From assembly GCA_903844155.1 (NCBI GenBank), contig CAIMSU010000166.1, positions 1-64,000 on the forward strand: a DNA stretch of 64,000 bases, in the 5' to 3' direction. The stretch is from an uncultured Pseudomonadota bacterium. Lineage in GTDB: Bacteria; Myxococcota_A; UBA796; SXON01. The translations under genes and the position numbers were made by a program. Below are positions 48,858 to 57,534 of this stretch, in pieces; position 1 is the stretch's first letter, and each line of letters starts with the position of its first letter. Below the pieces are notes generated by a model. The model did no database searches, had not been told where the DNA came from, and saw only the letters and a program-made list of their open reading frames with translations.

Positions 48858-50713
48858 CAGCTACCGCCCGTGCACGTCACCTTGCCGTTGTCCTCCGAGC
48901 ACGTCACGGTCGTGGACTTCCCGACCTGCACAGCGCCGCGGCCCTTGTCGATCTGCACGAGGCAGGTCACCGTGCCGGAGAAGCTCAACGTCGTCGCGCC
49001 CGCGAACTCGGCGGTCTGGCCGTCCCCGCAACGGATCTTGCCTTCGCGGCCGGGAACGCTGAACTTCACCGGGTAGCTGGCGGTCGAGGGAGCGGGCGCA
49101 GGGGCAGCCGGCGGGGCGACTACCGCGGCCGGAGGTTGGGCGGCCGGGGCCGAAGTGGGCTTGTGCGATGTGGTGGGCGCAGCGGCGGCCGTGGTCGAGG
49201 GGTGCGACGAGGCCGGCGCCGTCGTGGTCGTCGGGTGGGAGGCGGCCGGCGCAGCGGCGGGCGGCGCGGCGACGGGAGCGGACGGGGCAGCGACGGCAGT
49301 GGACGGGGCGACAGGGGTAACGGCCGGGGTGGTTGCGGCCGGGGTCGCCGGCGACGAGGTCGCTGCGGGCGGCGGTGAGCCAGCCAGCGTGTCCGCAGGC
49401 TTGTCGGCCGGCTTGTCCGTAGCCATCACCGCGGAGGGGACGTCGGTCGACGCGGTCCCGGGCGTGCGCGCCATGAACCAGTACCCGCCGCCGGAGAGAA
49501 GCACGCCGCCACCGCAAAGCACGATGAGCAGGACCGCAACCACGCCGACAATCACCATCGTGTTCGAGCCCTTCGGCTCCTCGTCCGGCTCGTCCGGCAC
49601 GCTGGCGACGATCGGCGCGCGCATGGGCTGGACCACCGAAGGCTTCGCCGCTGGAGCGCCTGCGGAGATGGCGGGCGACGGGGACGAGGGCATCGACTGG
49701 GCCCTCGGGCCCTGGGACGGGCTCGGGCGGGTGTCCGCGCTCGCGACCATGGGCGGCGGCGCCGGCGGCGGCCGCGACGGGGCTGCGGGCATCGGCGCGA
49801 CGACGGGACGGGCAGCGTCGAGGTCCTCCCTCGGCCGCGCACTCGATTGCTCGCGCGCCCGGGCGGCCGAGCGGCGATCGTCCTCCTCGTCCTCCTCGGC
49901 GAACATGGCCGCCAGCTTCTCGCGGCTCCACATCGCCGTGCTCTCGCCTTTGGAAGAGGGCGCCTTTCGCGCGGTGTCCTTGTGCTCGCCCTTCTTGAAG
50001 TACCCGGAGAGGGCGACAGGTCCCGCGAGATCCTCCTGGACCTGCCGCGCCGGCGGTCGCCCGCCCTGCTGCCGGAGGTGAGCGCGCTTGGCCCAGGTCG
50101 CGATGTCGTCGCCCGGGCACTGGCCGGCAACGGTGGCGAGGACGTTCGCCGCGTCCAGCGCCGGTGGGCGGCCGGAAGGGTCGAACGCCAGGATCTTGCA
50201 GAGAAACTCGCGGACCTCAGCGAGCCAGCGCTTGGCCGACACGGCGCTGAAGTCCATGGCGAGGACGCGGTCGACGACGGCATCGTCGTGGCCATCCGCA
50301 TCGTTCGGGAGCGTGCCGAGGCCCTCTTTGGACAACGAGGCGTGCATCACCAGCCCGAGCCCGTAGATGTCCGCCGCCGGCTGGTCCGGCTGGCCTCCGG
50401 GCGCGCGCGTGACCCGCCGGACGATGCCATAGCCCTCGATGCTCACGGCCCCCTGCTCGTCCACCTTGACGTGAACGGGCCGGATGTCGCCGTGAACCTG
50501 GTGATCCTCCGCGGCGATGCACAGGATGTCGGCCACAGCCGAGCCGATCTCCAGCGCAGCCCGCAATGGCGGCCGATCCACGTCCAGGAGCTGGTCGAGG
50601 CCGACGCCGGGTGCGGTGCCCTCACCGCTCAGGATCTCGCCTTCGGCGCCGGGCTCTCGGGTGTAGTAGGTGCCGCTCACCGGCGGCTTGTATCCACAAA
50701 CCGGCCCGAACAC
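48857..50713 (-). CDS. Membrane pseudokinase with Pro/Ala-rich linkers and periplasmic beta domain
   Basis: 618 residues from GTG 50713; another GTG in the stretch V-S-G-T-Y-Y-T-R-E is possible. The N-terminal 250 residues are Ser/Thr-kinase-like, but the catalytic loop reads V-H-G-D-I-R-P-V-H-V (Asn replaced by His) and no glycine-rich loop or VAIK Lys is evident, so it is probably inactive. Pro/Ala-rich linkers surround a membrane segment near 395-420 and a K-P-A-D repeat. The last 70 residues form a beta domain (Y-P-V-K-F-S-V-P, then C pairs) also seen in myxobacterial kinase tails. A scaffold or sensor role is likely. Confidence 0.75.
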   Translation of the reverse strand: MFGPVCGYKPPVSGTYYTREPGAEGEILSGEGTAPGVGLDQLLDVDRPPLRAALEIGSAVADILCIAAEDHQVHGDIRPVHVKVDEQGAVSIEGYGIVRRVTRAPGGQPDQPAADIYGLGLVMHASLSKEGLGTLPNDADGHDDAVVDRVLAMDFSAVSAKRWLAEVREFLCKILAFDPSGRPPALDAANVLATVAGQCPGDDIATWAKRAHLRQQGGRPPARQVQEDLAGPVALSGYFKKGEHKDTARKAPSSKGESTAMWSREKLAAMFAEEDEEDDRRSAARAREQSSARPREDLDAARPVVAPMPAAPSRPPPAPPPMVASADTRPSPSQGPRAQSMPSSPSPAISAGAPAAKPSVVQPMRAPIVASVPDEPDEEPKGSNTMVIVGVVAVLLIVLCGGGVLLSGGGYWFMARTPGTASTDVPSAVMATDKPADKPADTLAGSPPPAATSSPATPAATTPAVTPVAPSTAVAAPSAPVAAPPAAAPAASHPTTTTAPASSHPSTTAAAAPTTSHKPTSAPAAQPPAAVVAPPAAPAPAPSTASYPVKFSVPGREGKIRCGDGQTAEFAGATTLSFSGTVTCLVQIDKGRGAVQVGKSTTVTCSEDNGKVTCTGGS

Positions 50714-50727
50714 GAATAGGGCGCCAC

Positions 50728-51342
50728 ATGGCCCTCCGCTCCGCCCTCATCGCCCTCGCACGCCGCGTCACCCGCCGCCCAACGCGCGATGTCCCAGAAG
50801 TGCTCTCCGCAGTTGTGGCGCGCGCCGCGGATGCCCACCCACGCGCCGTCCCAAGCCCCGATGCCCCACAACTGCAGAGAGCACTTGTGGTAGATGCGCC
50901 GCTTGAGGTCGCCGAGGTGGTCCCTGGAAGCCTGCTTCTCGACATCCGCGAGCCGGGCGAGCTGGCCGGCGGCGTCGCAGCCGAGGCCCTGCTGCTGCCG
51001 ATGAACGCGGTCCCACACCACCTGGACGCCCTCGACCGCGCCCGCCCCATCACCGTGTACTGCGCGGCGGGCGCCCGTAGCCTCGGCGTCGCGCACTGGC
51101 TGCGCGAGCAGGGCTACAACGCTGTCAGCCTCGAAGGCGGAATTTCGAGCTTGCGCTGGGGGGCGTCGCCCACGCCGATGCGCGTTCCAGACCGGGCGGG
51201 TGAGCGCGTCACGCTTCCAACGGGCGCGACGGTCGACGGGGTCGGCGTCGGCGCGACGACGGCGGAGCGGGTGGACGGTGACCGGGTGCGGGTGCTCGAC
51301 GCCACCGGGCTGGAGCTGGTCGGCCACCTAGCGCTCCGCTAA
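50728..51342 (+). CDS. Rhodanese-domain protein
   Basis: 204 residues from ATG 50728. The rhodanese domain begins near residue 57: L-L-L-D-I-R-E-P-G-E-L, active-site loop Y-C112-A-A-G-A-R-S, then A-H-W-L-R-E-Q-G-Y and L-E-G-G-I-S-S-L. It transfers sulfane sulfur to an acceptor. The first 50 residues are Ala/Arg-rich and encoded over a 20-bp inverted repeat, with less GC-biased third positions there. A later start at GTG 50887 would leave a proper divergent promoter region to the pseudokinase gene. Its last 15 bases overlap the convergent hydrolase gene. Confidence 0.78.
   Translation: MALRSALIALARRVTRRPTRDVPEVLSAVVARAADAHPRAVPSPDAPQLQRALVVDAPLEVAEVVPGSLLLDIREPGELAGGVAAEALLLPMNAVPHHLDALDRARPITVYCAAGARSLGVAHWLREQGYNAVSLEGGISSLRWGASPTPMRVPDRAGERVTLPTGATVDGVGVGATTAERVDGDRVRVLDATGLELVGHLALR
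50799..50885. repeat. 20-bp inverted repeat (one mismatch) in or before the rhodanese gene
   Basis: AGTGCTCTCCGCAGTTGTGG (50799-50818) and CCACAACTGCAGAGAGCACT (50866-50885) are reverse complements with one mismatch, spacer 47 bases. It could be a palindromic mobile remnant, or a regulatory hairpin if the rhodanese gene starts at 50887. Confidence 0.7.
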
Positions 51343-52380
51343 CCACTCCTCGATCCTTGGAAAAACCTCGGTGGGCGCGTTGTCGGCCAACGCGTAGTCC
51401 AGGTGCCCGTACGCGTGGGCGACGCCGCCGTCAGACGCAAGGAAGAACGCGTGCTTTCCACCCACCGCCTCCGAGAAGGCCTGCACGCGCGCCGCGGGCA
51501 CGACCTGGTCGTGGCTGCTCCCGATGGCGAGCACCGGAATGTGAACGCCCGAAAGCGCCGCCCGGTAGTCGATCTTCCGGTCCCAGCTCTCAAAGCGCTC
51601 GTCCTTGAGCATGCGCCCGAAGTGCTGCATCTCCTTGCGCGCGAGGGGGCTCGCCACCGCGCGGAGCATCTCGTCCACCGTCGCGGCATCGTAATTCTCG
51701 GGGTTGTAGAGCCGCTCCTGCAAGTGGCCAGGCACCACCCCTCCCAGGTCCGCGGCGATGGACCCGAACGCCGGCGTGTCCACCCACAGCAGCGACGCCC
51801 CGCCCATCGCCATCCCCGCCTGTGCCAGCCCAACGAGCGGGTCCTTCATCGAAAACGCCGCCGGACTGCCGAGAACCACCATCGCCCCGAGCGATGCCGT
51901 CCCATGCCGAACGGCGTAGATCGCCCCGACCATTCCGCCCATCGAATGCCCAATGTAGTCCACGCGCGCCGCCCCGGTCACCGACCGGATGTGCTTGATG
52001 GCGGTGTCGACGTCGTACTCGCCATAGTCGTCGACGGTCCAGCCGTCGAACTGTCGGCCGTGATCGCCGTAGACGGCGTCGCCGTGGCCGCGCAGATCCA
52101 GCATCCAGACGTCGTGGCCGTGGGCGCAGAGCCAGTCGGCGAGGTTGTGTTTGGGGTCGAGGTCGAAAAAACGATGGTTGGACGAGATCCCGTGGACGAG
52201 CAGGACCGGGGGACCGGCAGCGGGATGGTGATGCAGCGCGATCGTCGCCCCGTCGGCCGTCTCGAGCCGGGTGGTGGTCGCCAGGAAATCAGCTTCGGTG
52301 TCGTTGGGCAGCGGATCCCAGCATGCCGGGGCGAGCGCCAGCAGGAGCGCGGGTGGGAGCAGCACGGGACGTGGGCGCAC
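51328..52380 (-). CDS. Alpha/beta-hydrolase lipoprotein
   Basis: 350 residues from GTG 52380: signal with lipobox L-A-P-A-C, then an alpha/beta hydrolase. Oxyanion region L-L-V-H-G-I-S-S-N-H-R-F-F-D, M-L-D-L-R-G-H-G, nucleophile in Y-I-G-H-S-M-G-G, acid in I-G-S-S-H-D-Q-V-V-P, histidine near A-Y-G-H-L-D-Y-A. The pattern resembles triacylglycerol/gastric-type lipases and PHA-related hydrolases. It lies on the outer or inner membrane as a lipoprotein, and is convergent with the rhodanese gene. Confidence 0.82.
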   Translation of the reverse strand: MRPRPVLLPPALLLALAPACWDPLPNDTEADFLATTTRLETADGATIALHHHPAAGPPVLLVHGISSNHRFFDLDPKHNLADWLCAHGHDVWMLDLRGHGDAVYGDHGRQFDGWTVDDYGEYDVDTAIKHIRSVTGAARVDYIGHSMGGMVGAIYAVRHGTASLGAMVVLGSPAAFSMKDPLVGLAQAGMAMGGASLLWVDTPAFGSIAADLGGVVPGHLQERLYNPENYDAATVDEMLRAVASPLARKEMQHFGRMLKDERFESWDRKIDYRAALSGVHIPVLAIGSSHDQVVPAARVQAFSEAVGGKHAFFLASDGGVAHAYGHLDYALADNAPTEVFPRIEEWLAER

Positions 52381-52426
52381 GGAAAGGCCGGGTTGTGCGA
52401 CCGCTAACCGACCTCGCCAGCGCCGG

Positions 52427-52858
52427 TCACCCCGCGACTTTTCCGACGATGCGGGCGAGCGCCTCCCGCGTGAGCGTGAACGGCACCGCATGGCGCTCGA
52501 CCCCGGGTGCCGCATGAATCCGCTCGATGTCCGTGGTCTTTCCGTCCGTCCGCACCTCGAAATATTCGCGGTCGACGACGTCCCGCGGCGCACTCCGGAG
52601 CACCGCACCGCCAAGCTCCGGTGCCACCTCCACCGGCACGATGCGCTCGGGCAGCCCGCGGCACGCGTCCGGCAAGCGTGCGGCCGTGTCCCGCACCCCC
52701 CGCGTCGACTCGCCGCTCACCCGCACCCGCAGTATGCGCACCGCGAGCCGGTCCGCCTCGACCACCTCGACCTCTGCGGTCGCTCCCTGGCGCTCCACAC
52801 GAACCGTGCCGGTGCCGGTGATTGCGTGATCGAGCAATCGGCCGAGATCCTCGCTCAT
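52427..52858 (-). CDS. Uncharacterised protein coupled to SpoVR
   Basis: 143 residues from ATG 52858, which overlaps the SpoVR stop (ATGA). Alternating beta segments (T-V-R-V-E-R-Q-G-A-T-A-E-V-E-V-V-E, L-A-V-R-I-L-R-V-R-V-S-G) suggest a small beta-rich fold; R-Y/E-F-E-V-R-T-D-G-K-T-T and E-R-H-A-V-P-F-T-L-T-R-E follow. No Cys, no signal peptide. No family recognised. Order YeaH-like, SpoVR, this gene, on one strand, suggests a third component of that system in this lineage. Confidence 0.6.
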   Translation of the reverse strand: MSEDLGRLLDHAITGTGTVRVERQGATAEVEVVEADRLAVRILRVRVSGESTRGVRDTAARLPDACRGLPERIVPVEVAPELGGAVLRSAPRDVVDREYFEVRTDGKTTDIERIHAAPGVERHAVPFTLTREALARIVGKVAG

Positions 52859-54432
52859 CCCTTCGCCTTGCCCGACGGTTTCGGCCCATCGTAGGTGAAC
52901 TGGCGCCCGTCGTGGTGGAGCTGCGCGGGCTTGTCCTCGATCACGGTTTTGAGGTGCACGGGCCGACCCCACAGGGTCGCGAGGTTGCCCAGGGTCTGTT
53001 GCGCCCAGTCGAGCTGGATGTCGACGCCCTCGTGGTCGTGCGTCAGCTCCAATTCGCCGCGATTGCCGTGGTTTCCGTCCGTCACGCTCACCCGCGGCTG
53101 GCCGCGCCCGCCGACCATGAACAGGAGCTTTTGCTTGACGTCCGCGAACTCATGCGAATCCACAAGGTACTCGCCTGATTTCTTGTCAAACTCGTAGGTG
53201 AACAGGCCCGCGCGCTTGCAGAAGTCCTCGGTCAGGAACGCGTCGAGGAAGGTGACGTCGTTGTGCGTCTTGCGGACCTCGAAGATCTTCGTCTTTCCGG
53301 GCGTCCAACCTGGCTTCTCGCTGGGGTCGGCGGTCGGCGGACGGTTCCACTCGCGCCGCACCGTCGCATTGTCGCAGTCAAACCACTCCTTGCCGAATTG
53401 CCCACGATCCCAGCGCTTTTCGATGTCGCGGTACAGTTCGATGCCGATCTTGTACGGGTTGATCTGGCCAGGCCGCATCACGACGGTGCCCGAGTGGTGG
53501 TCGGCGTAGTCGATGACCTCGCTGTCGTCGAGGATCTCCTCGGTCATCAGCTTCGTGTGCCAGTAGCTGGCCCACCCCTCGTTCATGATCTTCGTCTGCC
53601 CCTGCGGCGCGAAATAGTAGGCTTCGTCGCGGATGATCTCCAGCAACTCGGCTTGCCAGGCGCGCATTTTGCCGTGTTGGAGGATGAAGCCCAGCACGTC
53701 CCGGACGGGTGACGCCGGAAACTGGCCGCGAACCTTGACCGCTTCGGCCTCGGCGGCCTCCTGCTGCCGGAGGAGCACGTCCGGCGGGTTGATGTAGCTC
53801 TCCATGTGATTGCGGGCGGGCAAGCGAAAGCTTTGCGGGGTGATGAGGTCGGCGTCGAGCGGTTGGACGTCGCCGCGCGGGCGGTCGTGGATGAGGTACG
53901 GGTCGATGAGGTTGTCGACGGACAAACACAGGTCCAGCCAGGCTTCCGTCGCGCTCTCGCCGACAGCGTCGGCGATCTTGCGGACACGGACCGCGTGGTT
54001 GGCCATCTGGTCGAGCATCTTGCGGTTGGTGTGCGCAAACCAGCAATTGTTCTTGAAGAAGTCCACGTGCCCGTAGACGTGCGCCATCACCAGCTTCTGG
54101 TCGACGAAGGCATTGTTGTCGAGCAGGTAGGCGTAGCTGGGCTTCGTGTTGATCACGAGCTCGTAGATCTTCTGCAGGCCGTACTCGTAGCCCTTGGCCA
54201 TCTGCTGGAATTCCATCCCCCAGCGCCAGTGCGGGTAGCGCACGGGAAAGCCGCCGTACGCCGCGATCATGTTGATCTCGTCGTAGTCGCACATCTCGAA
54301 CACGGTGTCGAAGGTGTCGAGCCCGTGGCGCTTTGCGATGGCGAGGATGCGGAGCCGCTGCTCTTCGAGGTTGGCGGGCAGGCGGCGCTGCGCGCGGTGG
54401 AGGACGGTCTCGGTCGTAGCGACGTTTGGCAT
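52855..54432 (-). CDS. SpoVR/YcgB family protein
   Basis: 525 residues, the usual SpoVR length. Typical blocks: C-D-Y-D-E-I-N-M-I-A-A-Y-G-G-F-P-V-R-Y-P-H-W-R-W-G-M-E, then Y-L-L-D-N-N, H-V-Y-G-H-V-D-F-F-K-N-N, and W-A-S-Y-W-H. SpoVR was named for a spore-cortex phenotype in Bacillus; in proteobacteria it is encoded with the kinase PrkA/YeaG and YeaH in starvation responses. Here YeaH-like precedes it by three bases and PrkA is not in the window. Its molecular function is unknown. Confidence 0.93.
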   Translation of the reverse strand: MPNVATTETVLHRAQRRLPANLEEQRLRILAIAKRHGLDTFDTVFEMCDYDEINMIAAYGGFPVRYPHWRWGMEFQQMAKGYEYGLQKIYELVINTKPSYAYLLDNNAFVDQKLVMAHVYGHVDFFKNNCWFAHTNRKMLDQMANHAVRVRKIADAVGESATEAWLDLCLSVDNLIDPYLIHDRPRGDVQPLDADLITPQSFRLPARNHMESYINPPDVLLRQQEAAEAEAVKVRGQFPASPVRDVLGFILQHGKMRAWQAELLEIIRDEAYYFAPQGQTKIMNEGWASYWHTKLMTEEILDDSEVIDYADHHSGTVVMRPGQINPYKIGIELYRDIEKRWDRGQFGKEWFDCDNATVRREWNRPPTADPSEKPGWTPGKTKIFEVRKTHNDVTFLDAFLTEDFCKRAGLFTYEFDKKSGEYLVDSHEFADVKQKLLFMVGGRGQPRVSVTDGNHGNRGELELTHDHEGVDIQLDWAQQTLGNLATLWGRPVHLKTVIEDKPAQLHHDGRQFTYDGPKPSGKAKG

Positions 54433-54435
54433 GAT

Positions 54436-55527
54436 CTACCTCCCCTTCCCGAGGAAATCGCGGATCGAGGCCATGATCGCGCTGCGATCGGCGATGCGGG
54501 AGATGACGACGCGCTCGTCGTCCGAGAAGCCGCCGGCGATGTCCTGGAGGAACTGTCCGCTTCCATACTCGCTCTCCACCTGGCCGTAGGCGAAGAGGTT
54601 GACCTTCGGGAGGATGCGGTCGCGCAGCATCTCCATGCAGATCTTCGTGTCGGAAGCCGACCAATTGTCGCCGTCCGAAAATTGGAAGACGTACAGGTTC
54701 CACTCCTCGGGTGGGTAGTGGTCGAGGATCGTGCGCTCGATGAGGGTGTAGGCGCTGGAGATCAGCGTGCCGCCGGACTCCTTGACGCGGAAGAAGGTGT
54801 CGCGGTCGACCTCCTTCGCGGCGGCGTCGTGGATGATGAACCGCGTTTCCAGGTGCTTGTAGTTGGCTTTCAGCCAGGTGTCGATCCAGAACGCTTCGAG
54901 ACGGACGATCTCCTTCTGCTCCTTGCCCATCGAGCCCGAGACGTCCATGACGTAGAGGATCGCGGCCGAGGATTGCGGCTCCTGCTTGGCTTTCCACGAG
55001 CGAAAGCGCATGTCCTCGCGCGTGGGGACGAGCATGGGGCGCTCGGGGCTCCAGGCGCCCGCGGCGACTTGCCGCTGGAGCGACGCCTGAAACGTGCGCC
55101 GCGTGTGCCTGAGCGAGTTGGGGCCGATGCGCGCGATGCCCGTGTACTTGTCGTGGGTGGCGGTCACCTGCTTCCGGCCCTTCGGCTCGATGCGCGGGAG
55201 CTTCAGCTCCTCGCCGAGGATCTCGGCCAACTCCTCAAGCGAGACCTCCGCTTCGTACTCATGTTCCCCGGGTTGGTCGCCCGCCTTCTGCCCGTCGCCC
55301 GGCATCTTCTCCCCGTCCTCGCCCTCCCCCTGCCCAACGCCGCCGGCCTCGTTCTTGCCGTAGCGCAGCCGCGGGATGTTGATCTCCGGCAGCGGAATCT
55401 TGACGTACTTGTCGCCTTGTTTGCCGATCATCTCGCCCTCGGACATGAACCGCTTCAGGTCCTTGCGCACACGTCCCTTGACGATGTTGCGGAAGCGTTG
55501 AACGTCCTGGTCGATGTTGAGGGGCAA
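54436..55527 (-). CDS. DUF444 (YeaH/YhbH) protein with VWA-like domain
   Basis: 363 residues if started at TTG 55527 (M-P-L-N-I-D-Q-D-V-Q-R-F), with GAGG at a suitable distance; ATG 55590 is an alternative. N-terminal R-F-R-N-I-V-K-G-R-V-R-K-D-L, an acidic Gly-rich loop (about 80-110), then a von Willebrand A-like domain with the MIDAS motif D-V-S-G-S-M and T-L-I-S-S-A. YeaH works with PrkA and SpoVR under starvation. It is divergent from the M3 peptidase gene with about 190 bases between; no sigma-54 site was found there. Confidence 0.9.
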   Translation of the reverse strand: MPLNIDQDVQRFRNIVKGRVRKDLKRFMSEGEMIGKQGDKYVKIPLPEINIPRLRYGKNEAGGVGQGEGEDGEKMPGDGQKAGDQPGEHEYEAEVSLEELAEILGEELKLPRIEPKGRKQVTATHDKYTGIARIGPNSLRHTRRTFQASLQRQVAAGAWSPERPMLVPTREDMRFRSWKAKQEPQSSAAILYVMDVSGSMGKEQKEIVRLEAFWIDTWLKANYKHLETRFIIHDAAAKEVDRDTFFRVKESGGTLISSAYTLIERTILDHYPPEEWNLYVFQFSDGDNWSASDTKICMEMLRDRILPKVNLFAYGQVESEYGSGQFLQDIAGGFSDDERVVISRIADRSAIMASIRDFLGKGR

Positions 55528-55716
55528 AGGAAGAAACCTCGGGAGGGAAGGCCGGTGGTCTCGGGCGTTCTCGGCCGGAACCACTGCCATCGGGGCGGTG
55601 ACTGGAGGCCAAAGAGCGACGGTGCTGACGATCCCATTTTGGCACAACCAGAAGGGGATCGCACTACAAACCCGGGGGCGGGCGGCACCCTTCCGTCAGC
55701 CGGTTAGCCCCGCCCC

Positions 55717-57534
55717 ATGTCCCTCGCCCCCTCCCCCGTCTGGAACCTCGACTCCATCTTCCCGGGCGGGCCCGCTGGGGAGGCATTCCGGGTCGCCGCC
55801 TGCGCCGCTGAGGACGCCCTCCGCGGGCTCCTGGCGCGCGCCGAAAAGCTTGGACCGATCGCCGACGATGCCGCCATCGCGTTGCTCGCCGCCCTGCTCC
55901 TCGATCTGGAAACCATCGGCGTGACGCTGCAGACGATGTCCACGTTCGCCGGTTGCCACGCCGCGGCCGACGCGACCGGGCGGGACGCGCTGCGGGCGGA
56001 CGCGCGCTCGAGCGAGCTCTGGACGCTGTTCGGGCGGGCATCGGTGGTGCCGACGGACCGGGTGATTCGGATGGACGAAGGCGTGTTCTTGCGGCTCCTC
56101 GCCTGGGATGGCCTCGCCCATATGCGGGGCGACCTGCTGGAGCGCCGGCGCCTCGGACGGCTGAGGCTGCCGGAGGCCGAAGAGTCGCTGTCGACGGAGC
56201 TTGCGCGCGACGGCATCCTGGCGTGGGGGGAGCTGTACGACGAGCAGGCCGGGGCGCTGAAGATGGCGTTTGACCGTGGGAACGGCGTGGAGCAGCTCTC
56301 GCCGGGGCAGCTCTCGCAGCAGCTGAGCCGGGAGGACGCTGCCGTACGGGAACGAGCGTTTGAGGCGCAGAAGACGGGCTGGCGGACGATCGGGAGCATC
56401 TGCGCGAAGGCGCTCACGCACATCACCGGGACGCGGATCGCTTTGAACGCGCGCCGCGGACTGGACGCGCTGGATGAGCCCCTGGCGACTGCCCGAATCG
56501 AGCGGTCGACGTTGGACGCGATGCTGGAGACGGCGCGGGCGGCCACCCCGCTGATGTCCAGGTACATCGCCGCCAAGGCGAGGGCGATGGGGAAGGAGAA
56601 GCTCGGCTGGACCGACACCTTCGCGTTGCTGGGGCGGTCGTCGGGGACGGTGAGCTACGACTACGCGCAGGACTTCATCGTCGAGCAATTCCGGACGTTC
56701 TCCCCTCGGTTGGCGACGTTCTCTGAGCGCGCGTTTCGGGAGTCGTGGGTGGAGGTCGAGGATCGCGGCGGCAAGCGCGGTGGCGGCTTTTGCGCGGACG
56801 TCCCGACCCGGAACGAGAGCCGAATCTTCATGACGTGGGGCAACAACGAACGCAGCCTCGCCACCCTCGCGCATGAGCTCGGTCACGCCTTCCACAACGA
56901 GATCCTCGCGGAAGTGCCGCCTGCCCAGCGTCGCCTGCCGATGACGCTGGCCGAGACCGCGTCGACCTTCGGCGAGGCCCTGGTGCGCGAAGCCGCCCTC
57001 GCGGACGCCACCGATCCCGCCGTCCGCCTCCGTCTCCTCGACGCCTCCCTGTCCGACGCGCTCGCGTATTTGAGCAACATCCCCGCCCGTTTTGAGCTGG
57101 AGCAGCGGCTTTACGAGCTGCGCGCGCAGGGCCCGCTCGACGCGCAGGAGCTGGAGGCCGAGACCACCGCGATCTTCGCCCGGTGGTACGGTCCGGGCGT
57201 CGCGGACGTCGACCCGATGTACTGGGCGAACAAGCTGCACTTCTACATCGGCAGCATCGCCTTCTACAACTTTCCGTACCTGTTCGGGTACCTCTTCTCG
57301 GCGCTCGTCTACGAGCACTTCCGCCCGCTCGGACCCGCCGGCGCTCCCGGCTACGAGCGGATGCTCCGGCGCACGGGCGACGCCTGGGCCGAGCCGATCG
57401 CCCTCGAAGAGCTTGGCTTGGACCTTGCGAAGCCTGAGACGTGGGCGCTTGCGCTGAGGTCGGTGGAGCGGGATCTGGTCGCGTTTGAGGCCGCCGTCGG
57501 CCAGAGCCGCGCCTCCGAGGCAGCGGCGGGCTGA
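55717..57534 (+). CDS. M3-family oligoendopeptidase (PepF-like)
   Basis: 605 residues. The zinc motif H-E-L-G-H in L-A-H-E-L-G-H-A-F-H-N-E lies near residue 385, with the third ligand Glu in E-T-A-S-T-F-G-E about 28 residues on. The C-terminal Y-I-G-S-I-A-F-Y-N-F-P-Y-L-F-G-Y-L and G-P-A-G-A-P-G-Y-E-R-M-L are characteristic of PepF. It degrades peptides of about 6-20 residues in the cytoplasm. No signal peptide. The stop overlaps the lgt start by one base (TGATG). Confidence 0.92.
   Translation: MSLAPSPVWNLDSIFPGGPAGEAFRVAACAAEDALRGLLARAEKLGPIADDAAIALLAALLLDLETIGVTLQTMSTFAGCHAAADATGRDALRADARSSELWTLFGRASVVPTDRVIRMDEGVFLRLLAWDGLAHMRGDLLERRRLGRLRLPEAEESLSTELARDGILAWGELYDEQAGALKMAFDRGNGVEQLSPGQLSQQLSREDAAVRERAFEAQKTGWRTIGSICAKALTHITGTRIALNARRGLDALDEPLATARIERSTLDAMLETARAATPLMSRYIAAKARAMGKEKLGWTDTFALLGRSSGTVSYDYAQDFIVEQFRTFSPRLATFSERAFRESWVEVEDRGGKRGGGFCADVPTRNESRIFMTWGNNERSLATLAHELGHAFHNEILAEVPPAQRRLPMTLAETASTFGEALVREAALADATDPAVRLRLLDASLSDALAYLSNIPARFELEQRLYELRAQGPLDAQELEAETTAIFARWYGPGVADVDPMYWANKLHFYIGSIAFYNFPYLFGYLFSALVYEHFRPLGPAGAPGYERMLRRTGDAWAEPIALEELGLDLAKPETWALALRSVERDLVAFEAAVGQSRASEAAAG

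Noticed and set aside
55635-55650. TGGCAC before the M3 peptidase gene as a sigma-54 promoter
   Set aside because: No TTGC at the required spacing; the sequence continues AACCAGAAGG.
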